The position numbers were made by a program, and so were the translations under genes. Below, piece after piece: positions 17,658 through 25,518 of a DNA stretch of 64,000 nucleotides. How positions within the stretch are numbered: the stretch's first letter is position 1; each line of letters opens with the position of its first letter. The notes under the pieces are model-generated. The model did no database searches. It saw only the letters and a program-made list of their open reading frames with translations, and was not told where the DNA came from. Source of the stretch: Streptomyces rhizosphaerihabitans (GTDB lineage: Bacteria > Actinomycetota > Actinomycetes > Streptomycetales > Streptomycetaceae); NCBI RefSeq assembly GCF_025399795.1, contig NZ_JAODTZ010000037.1, positions 35,151 to 99,150 of the forward strand, written 5' to 3'.

Positions 17658-18497
17658 TCACTCCACGAGGGCCTGTGTGCCGAGAACTTCGAGGAGGGCG
17701 ACACGTTCGGCGTCCTCCGTGCCGGGCTCGGCCGTGTAGACCATGATCCGCAGGTCGCTGCCCGCGACGCTCAGCACGTCGCAGTCCAGCGTCACGGCGC
17801 CGATCTGGGGATGATCGATGGTCTTGCGGGACACGTCATGGCGGGCGACGGCTCCGGACTCCCACAGTTCCGCGAACCGCACGCTGTTCGCACACAGGTC
17901 CTCGATCAGCTGCGTCAGGCGTCGGTCCGTCGGGTACCGGCTCGCGGTCGCGCGCAGGTCGGCGGCGAGCGTCGCCTCGAAGGCGCGTCGCTCCCGGGGC
18001 GTGTGCCGCACCCGGCCGGCGGGGCCGACGAAGTTGCGCCAGACGCCGTTGCGTTCGTTGCCGCGCCACCCGGAGGGATCCCCCAGCAGGGCCGCGTACA
18101 GCGGGTTGGCCAGCAGCAGGGTCCACGCGGCGTCGTACACCGCCACGGGCGTCCCGTTCAGCCGGTCGAGCAGTCGGTGAACACCCGGGGTGATGTGCGC
18201 GGGCACCATGCCCCGGCCCGGCGGCACCAGCCCGGCCACCTGGAAGAGGTGCTCACGCTCGGCCCCGGACAGCCGCAGCGCCCGGCCAAGGGCCTCGACG
18301 ACCTGCTCCGAGGGGTGGGCCGCCCGGCCCTGTTCGAGGCGGGTGATGTAGTCGACCGAGATGCCGGCGAGCAGGGCCAGCTCCTCGCGGCGCAGTCCGG
18401 CCGCGCGCCGGTTCCCGCCGCCGGGCAGCCCGGCCGCCTCCGGTGTCACCCGGTCGCGCCAGCGTCGCACCGTCCGCCCGAACTCCGTGTTCGCCAT
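17658..18497 (-). CDS. XRE-family regulator with MmyB-like ligand domain
   Basis: This 279-residue regulator has an N-terminal helix-turn-helix (LRREELALLAGISVDYITRLEQG) that fits the MmyB group. A PAS-like MLTR domain follows, marked by VAVYDAAWTLLLANPLYAALLGD and NFVGPAGRVRHTPRERR. Such proteins usually sit divergent to one short-chain dehydrogenase that they control, probably with a fatty-acid-like ligand, and that is the arrangement here (102-bp shared promoter). Confidence 0.9.
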   Translation of the reverse strand: MANTEFGRTVRRWRDRVTPEAAGLPGGGNRRAAGLRREELALLAGISVDYITRLEQGRAAHPSEQVVEALGRALRLSGAEREHLFQVAGLVPPGRGMVPAHITPGVHRLLDRLNGTPVAVYDAAWTLLLANPLYAALLGDPSGWRGNERNGVWRNFVGPAGRVRHTPRERRAFEATLAADLRATASRYPTDRRLTQLIEDLCANSVRFAELWESGAVARHDVSRKTIDHPQIGAVTLDCDVLSVAGSDLRIMVYTAEPGTEDAERVALLEVLGTQALVE

Positions 18498-18599
18498 GCC
18501 ACCAACTGTGCACCTCCGCGCGCGGACCCGCCTGGTACCGGCAGTCCCAGGAAGACGGGACTCCTGGCTGTCCGTCCCGCGCTGCCCGACTCTGGACGC

Positions 18600-19307
18600 A
18601 TGACCACAACACTCATCACCGGAGCGAACAAGGGCCTCGGCTTCGAGACCGCCCGCCGACTCGTCGCCGCAGGCCACACTGTCTACGCGGGCAGCCGCGA
18701 CCCGGAACGCGGCTGGCGCGCGGCCGAGGAACTCGGGGCGCGCGCGGTCGTCATCGACGTCACCGACGACGCGTCGGTCACCGCTGCGGCGAAGACCATC
18801 GAGGCCGAGGGCGGCCTGGACGTCCTGGTCAACAACGCCGGCATCGAGGGGCGCGGCGAGGGGAACAGCGTGATCGGCGCGGCGGACGTCACCGCCGGGA
18901 TGATGCGCGAGCTGTTCGAGACGAACGTCTTCGGTCTCGTCCGGGTCACCCACGCCTTCCTGTCCCTGCTCCAGCGGTCCGCCGCTCCGGTCATCGTGAA
19001 CCTCAGCAGCGGCCTGGCCTCGCTGACCCGGATCACCGACCCCGCGAGCCCGACCCACGCCTACCCGGGCGTCGCCTATCCGGCGTCCAAGACCACCGTC
19101 AACATGATCACCGTGCAGTACGCGAAAGCGTTCCCCGGCATCCGCGTCAACGCGGTGGAGCCGGGCTACACCGCCACCGACCTGAACGGCAACACCGGGA
19201 CGCAGACCGTGGAGGAGGGCGCCGAGATCATCGTGCGCATGGCACGGATCGGCCGGGACGGACCGACCGGCGGCTACTTCGACGCTGCGGGCCCGATCTC
19301 CTGGTGA
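18600..19307 (+). CDS. Short-chain dehydrogenase/reductase
   Basis: The 235-residue Rossmann enzyme has the cofactor loop TLITGANKGLGFETARRL at the N-terminus, the structural NNAG motif and the active-site SS...YPASK arrangement with Tyr and Lys four apart (GVAYPASKT). It is an NAD(P)H-linked classical SDR; the substrate is unknown. It is divergent from the MmyB-type regulator. CGGGAC (18556-18561) and GTCCCG (18574-18579) form a dyad in the shared promoter that may be the operator. Confidence 0.92.
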   Translation: MTTTLITGANKGLGFETARRLVAAGHTVYAGSRDPERGWRAAEELGARAVVIDVTDDASVTAAAKTIEAEGGLDVLVNNAGIEGRGEGNSVIGAADVTAGMMRELFETNVFGLVRVTHAFLSLLQRSAAPVIVNLSSGLASLTRITDPASPTHAYPGVAYPASKTTVNMITVQYAKAFPGIRVNAVEPGYTATDLNGNTGTQTVEEGAEIIVRMARIGRDGPTGGYFDAAGPISW

Positions 19308-19330
19308 CCGCGACACCCGATCACTTAATG

Positions 19331-19342
19331 GAACAGACATTC
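19331..19342 (+). promoter_or_regulatory. LexA-box-like sequence upstream of alkB homologue
   Basis: GAACAGACATTC matches the actinobacterial/Bacillus SOS box GAAC-N4-GTTC at seven of eight positions and is followed by GATT. It lies 24 bp upstream of the AlkB-like start codon, within the likely promoter. LexA control is therefore plausible but unproven. Confidence 0.4.
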
Positions 19343-19365
19343 GATTACGGGGGTACGCTGACCCT

Positions 19366-19992
19366 ATGGCCATGCACCTCCAGGGCTCGCTCTTCGACCA
19401 GACCGACGAGCTCCGTCTCGGTCCACTGAACGGACTGCACCGCACCGCGCTGGGCGACGGGGCCTGGATCGACCTGTCGCCCGGCTGGCTGAGCGGGGCC
19501 GACGAGCTCTTCGCCCGGCTCGCCGCCGAGGTGCCGTGGCGGGCCGAACGGCGCCAGATGTACGAGCAGGTGGTGGACGTACCCCGGTTGCTCGCCTATT
19601 TCCGCGCGGACGATCCGCTGCCGCATCCGATCCTGGACGAGGCCCGGGACGCGCTGTCCGCGCACTACGCCGAGGAGCTGGGCGAGCCGTTCAGCACGGC
19701 CGGGCTCTGCCACTACCGGGACGGCCGCGACAGCGTGGCCTGGCACGGGGACAGGATCGGCCGGGGCGCCCGCGAGGACACCATGGTCGCCATCGTGTCC
19801 GTGGGCGCCCCGCGCGATCTCCTGCTGCGCCCTCGCGGGGGCGGGGACACCGTGCGGCGCCCGCTGGGCCACGGCGATCTCATCGTGATGGGCGGCTCCT
19901 GCCAGCGCACCTGGGAGCACGCGATTCCCAAGACCACGCGGGCGGCGGGGCCCCGGATCAGCGTTCAGTTCCGCCCCGACGGGGTGAACTGA
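19366..19992 (+). CDS. AlkB-like 2-oxoglutarate/Fe(II)-dependent dioxygenase
   Basis: The 208-residue protein fits the AlkB repair family. The iron ligands are in AWHGDRIG (HxD) and RTWEHAIPK (distal His), and RISVQFR is the 2-oxoglutarate-binding Arg region. AlkB enzymes remove methyl and etheno adducts from bases. The length matches the short bacterial form. It is transcribed alone, with a possible SOS box upstream; the 32-bp gap to the next, convergent gene has no clear hairpin. Confidence 0.9.
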   Translation: MAMHLQGSLFDQTDELRLGPLNGLHRTALGDGAWIDLSPGWLSGADELFARLAAEVPWRAERRQMYEQVVDVPRLLAYFRADDPLPHPILDEARDALSAHYAEELGEPFSTAGLCHYRDGRDSVAWHGDRIGRGAREDTMVAIVSVGAPRDLLLRPRGGGDTVRRPLGHGDLIVMGGSCQRTWEHAIPKTTRAAGPRISVQFRPDGVN

Positions 19993-20024
19993 CCCCTCGC
20001 GGCCGTTGACGGGGGGCGACCGGC

Positions 20025-20681
20025 TCAGGACGCGAGCTGAGCCTGCACCGCCGGCGCGTACCGGTCGACGATGTCGTCGACCGTCGTGGCACGCAGGTGC
20101 GAGCCCCGGGCGATGCCGTACATCACGCCCAGACCGAGCAGCGTGCTCACGGCGAGTTCGGCCCGCAGCCCCGCGTCCTCCCCGCTCAGCCGCCGGGCGA
20201 GACGGTCGCTGACCTGGGCGCGGAAGTTGGCGCGCAGTATGTCGCCCTGCTCCCCCTGCAACGGGGCGAAGACGATCCGCAGCACGGGGTCGGCGCCACG
20301 CTGGGTCTGGCCCTCGAGGAGGTGGCGGACCATGTGCCGGCCGAGCTCCTCCAGCGGGGCGTCCAGCAGGGCGTCGGCGTCGGACTCGAAGGACATGACG
20401 CGGGCGAACAGCGCGTCCTTGTTGCCGAAGTACTTGAGGATCAGCGGCGCGCTCACCCCCGCCCGGTCGGCGACGGCCTTGAGAGTGATGTCCGCGTGGG
20501 CGTGCCGGGCCAGCAGATACCGGGCCGCGCGCAGGATCGCCGCCTTGCTCGCCTCGGCGTCGCGGCGGGGTGCGGCGGGCGCGGCCTCCGGCTCCCGGTG
20601 CGGTGGATCGGTGGCGGTCGGCTGCTCACCCGGCCCCGGGACGGTCGGGGACGCCGTGAGACCGGAGTGCGGGGTGGTCAC
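20025..20681 (-). CDS. TetR-family repressor of the adjacent MFS pump
   Basis: The 218-residue protein has a Pro/Ala-rich leader of about 40 residues and then a TetR helix-turn-helix (ILRAARYLLARHAHADITLKAVADRAG, APLILKYFGNKDALFARV). The helical C-terminal part is the ligand domain. I prefer the GTG at 20681; a TTG at 20690 would overlap the MFS stop. It is the second gene of the MFS operon, and two identical perfect palindromes lie upstream of that operon, so it very likely represses its own transcription together with the pump. Confidence 0.88.
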   Translation of the reverse strand: MTTPHSGLTASPTVPGPGEQPTATDPPHREPEAAPAAPRRDAEASKAAILRAARYLLARHAHADITLKAVADRAGVSAPLILKYFGNKDALFARVMSFESDADALLDAPLEELGRHMVRHLLEGQTQRGADPVLRIVFAPLQGEQGDILRANFRAQVSDRLARRLSGEDAGLRAELAVSTLLGLGVMYGIARGSHLRATTVDDIVDRYAPAVQAQLAS

Positions 20682-20686
20682 GGTGC

Positions 20687-22132
20687 TCAAGCTCCTTCGA
20701 GGGCCTCGTCGCGGCGTGCGCCGGTACGGCGGCCGGTGCGCGGGGTCTCGCGGGAGGCGCGGTCGGTGGGTATCGACAGTGCGGCGGCACAGGCCACCAG
20801 TGCGACGGTACCCGCCATGGCGAAGGCCAGCAGATAGCCGTGCAGGGTCGGCACCGGGGCACCGGCGACGAGGCTCGTGTGATGCACCAGGATGGCGGCC
20901 ACCGCGGCGCTGCACACGGCCTGCCCGATGGTGCGCATCAGGACGTTGACCCCGTTGGCGGACGCGGTCTGCCCGGCGGGCACCGCGCGCAGGATCAGGG
21001 TGGGCAGGGCGGAGTAGGCGAAGGTGGTGCCGATCGCGCAGACCGTGGCACCCAGGATGATCATCCACAGGTCGCGGCTGTCGGCGATCCGCAGGACATA
21101 GCCGGAGGCGATGATCGCCGTGCCGAGGGCCAGCGTCACCCGGGGACCACGGGCCGCCGAGATGCGCGCCGAGACCGGTGAGAGCAGCAGCATGGTCACA
21201 CCGCCGGGCAGCAGACACAGACCGGTCGCCACGATGGACAGGCCGAGCCCGTAGCCGGTGGCCGTGGGCGCCTGCACCAGCTGCGCCGTGACCAGCGAGT
21301 TGCCGTAGAACGCGAAGCCGGTCAGCAGCGCGGCGATGTGCGGCAGGGCGACGCGCGGACGGGCCGCCAGCTTCAGGTCGACGAGAGGGCGTTCGGCACG
21401 CAGCTGCTGTCGCCACCACAGCGTGAGGACGACGGCGCAGGCGGCGAACAGGCCGAGGATCCTCGGGCTGGTCCAGCCCCAGGTGCCGCCCTGGGACACG
21501 GCGAGCAGCAGACACACCAGTCCGGCGGCCAGGCCCAGCGCGCCCACCGTGTCGAAGCGGCCCGGCTCCCGGACGGGCGACTCGCGCACCGCCCACCAGG
21601 CCAGCGACACCCCGAGAACGCCGAGCGCGGTCGTCGCCCAGAACATGACGTGCCAGTTGGCGTACTGCACCAGGAGGGCGGCGAGCGGGAGACCGAGCGC
21701 AGCGCCGATGCCCACGGTGGAGCTCATCAGCGCGACGGCGGAACCCGTGCGCTCCGGCGGCAGTTCGTCGCGCAGGATGCTGATCGACAGCGGGACCACG
21801 GCGGCCGCCGCGCCCTGCATGGCCCGCGCCACGATCAGAACGCCGATGTCGGAGGTGAGCGCGCACATCAGCGAGCCGACCGTCATCATCCCGAGGGCCA
21901 TGAGCAGCACGCGCCGCTTGCCGTACATGTCTCCCGCACGGCCCAGGACCGGGGTCAGCACCGCTCCGGCGAGGAGGGTCGCCGTCACCATCCAGGAGAC
22001 CGCTCCCGCCGAGGCGCCGGTCAGCCGGGGCAGATCGGGCAGCAACGGGACGACCACCGTCTGCATGACGGCCATGAGAATCCCGCCGAACGCCAGGACA
22101 GGGATCGCGAGCCGCTCGCGCAGAGCCGCCAT
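20687..22132 (-). CDS. MFS drug-efflux transporter, DHA2 (14-TM) type
   Basis: The 481-residue membrane protein has 14 hydrophobic segments. It carries the DHA2 motif A region LGRAGDMYGKRRVLL after TM2 and motif C-like GIGAALGLPLAALLV. It should export hydrophobic drugs by proton antiport. I use the ATG at 22132, five bases after GGAG; the GTG at 22138 overlaps that site. The TetR gene follows with no gap. Confidence 0.9.
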   Translation of the reverse strand: MAALRERLAIPVLAFGGILMAVMQTVVVPLLPDLPRLTGASAGAVSWMVTATLLAGAVLTPVLGRAGDMYGKRRVLLMALGMMTVGSLMCALTSDIGVLIVARAMQGAAAAVVPLSISILRDELPPERTGSAVALMSSTVGIGAALGLPLAALLVQYANWHVMFWATTALGVLGVSLAWWAVRESPVREPGRFDTVGALGLAAGLVCLLLAVSQGGTWGWTSPRILGLFAACAVVLTLWWRQQLRAERPLVDLKLAARPRVALPHIAALLTGFAFYGNSLVTAQLVQAPTATGYGLGLSIVATGLCLLPGGVTMLLLSPVSARISAARGPRVTLALGTAIIASGYVLRIADSRDLWMIILGATVCAIGTTFAYSALPTLILRAVPAGQTASANGVNVLMRTIGQAVCSAAVAAILVHHTSLVAGAPVPTLHGYLLAFAMAGTVALVACAAALSIPTDRASRETPRTGRRTGARRDEALEGA

Positions 22133-22161
22133 CGGCACTCCAGAAGTAGACGCGACAAAGA

Positions 22162-22202
22162 GGTGAATGACAATTCACCATAGCGGTGAATCGCCATTCA
22201 CC
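22162..22202. promoter_or_regulatory. Two tandem perfect TetR operators
   Basis: GGTGAAT-N4-ATTCACC occurs twice, at 22162-22179 and 22185-22202, both perfect with different spacers, and centre-to-centre 23 bp. They lie 30-70 bp upstream of the MFS start. Two-turn spacing on one helix face is typical of cooperative TetR dimers. A -10-like TATAGC falls between them (minus strand reads CTATGG), so binding would occlude the promoter. Confidence 0.88.
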
Positions 22203-22289
22203 CCAAGTGCGGTCCACTTCTCGGGCGGCGCATGGGGGCGCGCCCGCAGGCCAGGAGCACGCCGGTCCCTGAGGGCGCCCCCCGAGGGG

Positions 22290-22590
22290 GCGGCGGGTAT
22301 CGGGAACCCGGGAGTATCGGAGGCTGGGGGTGCCGGAGAGCCCGGGCCCCGGACCGGGAGTACCGGGGCGCCGGAAGGCCGGAGCACCGGAAGGCCGGGA
22401 TATCGGAAACCTGGGAGTACTGGAGCGCCGGAGGGCCCGGGCGTACCGGAGGACCGGGAGTACCGGAGGACCGGGAGTACCGGAGGACCGGGAGTACCGG
22501 GGCACTGGACAGCCGGAACACCGGAAGCCCATGAATATTGGCACCGGAGGGCCGGGAGCTCGGGGCCCCGCCGTACCGGGGCCCCGCGAT
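22290..22590. repeat. Degenerate 17-bp minisatellite
   Basis: The gap between the MFS promoter and the FAD monooxygenase is filled with CCGG-rich words. At its core, a 17-bp unit starting GTACCGGAGGACC is repeated exactly three times (22443-22493); more degenerate copies such as GTATCGGAGG, GTGCCGG and GTACTGGAG extend about 150 bp to the left and 100 bp to the right. All frames translate to Gly/Pro-rich nonsense, so I see no gene. The array lies just downstream of the monooxygenase stop, where it may also act as a terminator. Confidence 0.8.
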
Positions 22591-22600
22591 ATCCGGGGCC

Positions 22601-23803
22601 CTATCGCCGGGCGCGGGACTGTACGCCGCGGGCCATCTTCGGTCCGAGCCAGCGCTTGAAGCGGCGCAACGCCTCCAGCCGCCCGGCCGCGCGGTCGATC
22701 CGGTAGTACAGCTGCGGCGGAACGTACGGCAGCAGCGGCGAGTGCCGTTGCCCGAGCAGGGCGAACATCTGCGCTGGCGGAAGGCGAATGTAGCGCGGCA
22801 GGTTCTCGTACCACTGCGCACTGTGGCGGGCCGCGCTCTGCACCGACAGGAGCTCCGCCCTCCGCTCCCGCCCGTACTCGCTGAGCGCCGTTTCCAGGTC
22901 CGCGTGCTCCCGCAGCGCCCGGGCCAGAGAGATGGCGTCCTCCAGGGCGAGGGTGGTGCCTGCACCGATCGAGTAGTGGGTGGTGTGGGCGGCGTCGCCG
23001 AGCAGGACGAGGTTGCCGCGGTGCCACGTCCGGTTGGTCAGGGTGCGGAAGGTGAGCCACTGGGCGGCGCCGTCGGCCTGCGCCCGGCCGATCAGTCCGT
23101 GCCCGTTCAGCAGATCGGCGAAGAGCTTCTCCAGCAGCGCGAGACCGTCGGCCTCGCCCGCCCGGTCCAGGCCCAGGCCGGTCCAGGTCCGCGGGGAGCA
23201 CTCGATGACGAGAGTGCTCCGGTCGTCGCCGAACCGGTAGGCGTAGCACCAGATCCAGCCGTGGTCCGTCTCCACGAAGGAGAAGGTGAAGGAGTCGAAG
23301 ACCTTGGTGGTGCCGAGCCAGATGTAGTAGTTGCGCCCGAGGCTGATCTCGCTGCCGAAGTGGTCGGCGTGGCGCTCCCGCAGGGCACTGTTGACCCCGT
23401 CCCCGGCGACGACCAGGTCGGCGTCGGGCAGCCGGTCGGCCGTGATCTCGCTCTCGTAGGCGACGCGGACCCCGAGGGACCGGGCCCGCTCGGCGAGCAG
23501 GTCGAGCATCCGGCGGCGGCCGATGCCGAAGCCCTCGTCGCCCGGGTGCACGGTCGTGCGGTCGCCGACGTGGGCGACGCCGTCGCTCCAGCTCACCGAG
23601 TTCTCGCTGACGGCGAGCGCGGACGCCGGGTCCCCCTCCCGCAGTTTGTCGAGCAGGCCCGCCCAGTAGGTCACTCCCCAGCCGTACGTCGATCCGGCCG
23701 GGTTCCGCTCATGGACGGTGATGTCATGGGACGGGTCCTGGAGCTTCATCAGGATCGAGAAGTACAGGCTTGCGGGTCCGCCACCGACGCACGCGATCTT
23801 CAC
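22601..23803 (-). CDS. FAD-dependent aromatic monooxygenase (salicylyl/anthraniloyl-CoA hydroxylase-like)
   Basis: The 400-residue flavoprotein starts with VKIACVGGGPASLYFSILMK, the FAD loop of class A hydroxylases. The sequence following it (ERNPAGSTYGWGVTYW) is close to salicylyl-CoA 5-hydroxylase and 2-aminobenzoyl-CoA monooxygenase. The second FAD motif is NLVLLGDAAHTTHYSIGAGT. The GTG at 23803 follows GGGAG. It would hydroxylate an aromatic CoA ester or free acid using NAD(P)H; no acyl-CoA ligase or catabolic neighbour is present, so the pathway is unknown. Confidence 0.85.
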   Translation of the reverse strand: MKIACVGGGPASLYFSILMKLQDPSHDITVHERNPAGSTYGWGVTYWAGLLDKLREGDPASALAVSENSVSWSDGVAHVGDRTTVHPGDEGFGIGRRRMLDLLAERARSLGVRVAYESEITADRLPDADLVVAGDGVNSALRERHADHFGSEISLGRNYYIWLGTTKVFDSFTFSFVETDHGWIWCYAYRFGDDRSTLVIECSPRTWTGLGLDRAGEADGLALLEKLFADLLNGHGLIGRAQADGAAQWLTFRTLTNRTWHRGNLVLLGDAAHTTHYSIGAGTTLALEDAISLARALREHADLETALSEYGRERRAELLSVQSAARHSAQWYENLPRYIRLPPAQMFALLGQRHSPLLPYVPPQLYYRIDRAAGRLEALRRFKRWLGPKMARGVQSRARR

Positions 23804-24088
23804 GCGCACTCCCCTATGTTGCACAATGCGGTCAATTGATCACGAAGGGTAGCAGGGGCCACCCCGCTCGCAGTTCACGCCAGATCACGAGCGTGAGCCG
23901 CGCCACGAGCCATTGACCGCAACCGCAAGATCATCGGCTCAACGCCTCCCCGCCGGAGGATTTCCGCCCGCCGGTGCGGCGCGAGCACTCCGGACAGCAA
24001 GATCATCTTCGTTCAACCTTGCACGACATATACGCGATTGTCCGGATCACGGCCAACCGACATTCGGCGATTTCTCCCGCTGTTTGAC

Positions 24089-24110
24089 GACCCGATAGGC
24101 ATATCGGGTC
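24089..24110. promoter_or_regulatory. Perfect inverted repeat upstream of melC1
   Basis: GACCCGATA (24089-24097) and TATCGGGTC (24102-24110) form a nine-base perfect dyad around GGCA, 32 bp before the melC1 start and next to AGGAGG. It could be an operator or, as RNA, a hairpin just upstream of the ribosome-binding site. The remainder of the 338-bp gap (23804-24088) is AT-richer and holds no gene that I can see. Confidence 0.5.
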
Positions 24111-24141
24111 ATCAACCCAGCTGATCACAGGAGGCCTCCGC

Positions 24142-24546
24142 ATGCCGGAGCTCACTCGTCGCCGCGCCCTCGGGGCCGCCGCCGCGCTCGCCGCTGGCGC
24201 GGCTGCCCAGACCCTCACCGCGTCTTCCGCGTCCGCTTCACCGAACGGACCGGCCACCGCACGGCGTTCGACCGCCGAGCACCACCACGGCGGCCCGGAA
24301 GCCTTCGACGAGGTCTACCAGGGGCGCCGCATAGAAGGCCGCCCGGTCACCGGGGGCGGTCACCATCACGGCGGCGGATACGCCGTGTTCATCGACGGCG
24401 TGGAGCTGCACGTGATGACGAACGCCGACGGCAGCTGGATCAGCGTCGTCAGCCACTACGCCCCCGTGCCGACCCCGCGAGCGGCCGCCCGCGCCGCCGT
24501 CGTGGAGCTGCAGGGGGCGCCGCTCGTGCCCTTCGCCGCCAACTGA
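24142..24546 (+). CDS. melC1: Tyrosinase copper chaperone MelC1
   Basis: The 134-residue protein has a twin-arginine leader (TRRRALGAAAALAAG) and His-rich blocks, EHHHGGPE and GGGHHHGGGY. It ends with a small beta domain (FIDGVELHVMTNADGSWISVVSHY) that matches Streptomyces MelC1. It delivers copper to apo-tyrosinase and carries it through the Tat pathway, because MelC2 has no signal of its own. AGGAGG precedes the ATG. It is the first gene of the melC operon. Confidence 0.95.
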   Translation: MPELTRRRALGAAAALAAGAAAQTLTASSASASPNGPATARRSTAEHHHGGPEAFDEVYQGRRIEGRPVTGGGHHHGGGYAVFIDGVELHVMTNADGSWISVVSHYAPVPTPRAAARAAVVELQGAPLVPFAAN

Positions 24547-24579
24547 ACCACCCAGCAAGCAGATCGTGGAGTCCCGCAC

Positions 24580-25404
24580 ATGACCGTACGCAAGAACCAG
24601 GCGAGCCTGACCGCCGACGAGAAGCGGCGATTCGTCGACGCGCTGCTGCAGCTCAAGCGCAGTGGAAAGTACGACGCCTTCGTCACGACCCACAACGCCT
24701 TCATCCTCGGCGACACCGACAACGGCGAGCGGACGGGCCACCGTTCGCCGTCGTTCCTGCCCTGGCACCGCAGATTCCTTCTCGAGTTCGAACGGGCCCT
24801 GCAGTCCGTGGATCCCTCGGTGGCACTGCCCTACTGGGACTGGAGCAGCGACCGCACGGCGCGCTCGTCCCTGTGGGCGCCCGACTTCCTCGGTGGCACC
24901 GGACGCAGCCTGGACGGCCGGGTGATGGACGGCCCGTTCGCCGCCGCGTCGGGCAACTGGCCGATCAACGTCCGTGTCGACAGCCGGACTTACCTGCGCA
25001 GATCGCTCGGCGGCGGGGTCCGGGAACTGCCGACCCGCGCCGAGGTGGAGTCCGTGCTCGCCATGGCGACGTACGACATGGCGCCCTGGAACAGCGCGTC
25101 GGACGGCTTCCGCAATCACCTCGAAGGCTGGCGGGGCGTCAATCTGCACAACCGGGTGCACGTCTGGGTGGGCGGCCAGATGGCCACCGGCGTCTCCCCC
25201 AACGACCCGGTCTTCTGGCTCCACCACGCCTTCATAGACAAGCTGTGGGCCGAGTGGCAGCACCGTCACCCCGGCTCCGGCTATCTGCCGCGCGCGGGCA
25301 CCCCGGACGTCGTCGACCTCGACGAGACGATGAAGCCGTGGAACGACACCCGGCCGGCCGACCTGCTCGACCACACCGCGTTCTACACGTTCGACGCCGC
25401 CTGA
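24580..25404 (+). CDS. melC2: Tyrosinase MelC2
   Basis: The 274-residue type-3 copper enzyme oxidises tyrosine and DOPA to quinones, giving melanin. CuA ligands are His38 (TTHNAF), His54 (TGHRSPS) and His63 (LPWHRRF), the same positions as in characterised Streptomyces tyrosinases. CuB ligands are the two His of NLHNRVHVWVGG and the first of FWLHHAFID. It has no leader peptide and depends on MelC1, encoded 33 bp upstream. A strong terminator follows. Confidence 0.96.
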   Translation: MTVRKNQASLTADEKRRFVDALLQLKRSGKYDAFVTTHNAFILGDTDNGERTGHRSPSFLPWHRRFLLEFERALQSVDPSVALPYWDWSSDRTARSSLWAPDFLGGTGRSLDGRVMDGPFAAASGNWPINVRVDSRTYLRRSLGGGVRELPTRAEVESVLAMATYDMAPWNSASDGFRNHLEGWRGVNLHNRVHVWVGGQMATGVSPNDPVFWLHHAFIDKLWAEWQHRHPGSGYLPRAGTPDVVDLDETMKPWNDTRPADLLDHTAFYTFDAA

Positions 25405-25417
25405 TCCCGGCCCGCCC

Positions 25418-25456
25418 GTGACCGGTCGGCCCCCGCCTCGGGGGCCGACCGGTCAC
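25418..25456. terminator. Perfect 17-bp terminator stem
   Basis: 25418-25434 pairs perfectly with 25440-25456 over a five-base loop. It stands between melC2 and the convergent kinase-propeller gene. Confidence 0.9.
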
Positions 25457-25518
25457 GGACCACCGGTCACGGACCAGCGAGTGCCGGTCGTCCGCCTGTC
25501 CGTCCCGTGGCCTCGGCT

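Noticed and set aside
22232..22706. Small Gly/Pro-rich proteins read from the minisatellite
   Set aside because: All frames translate similarly because of the repeat; there is no ribosome site or family match.
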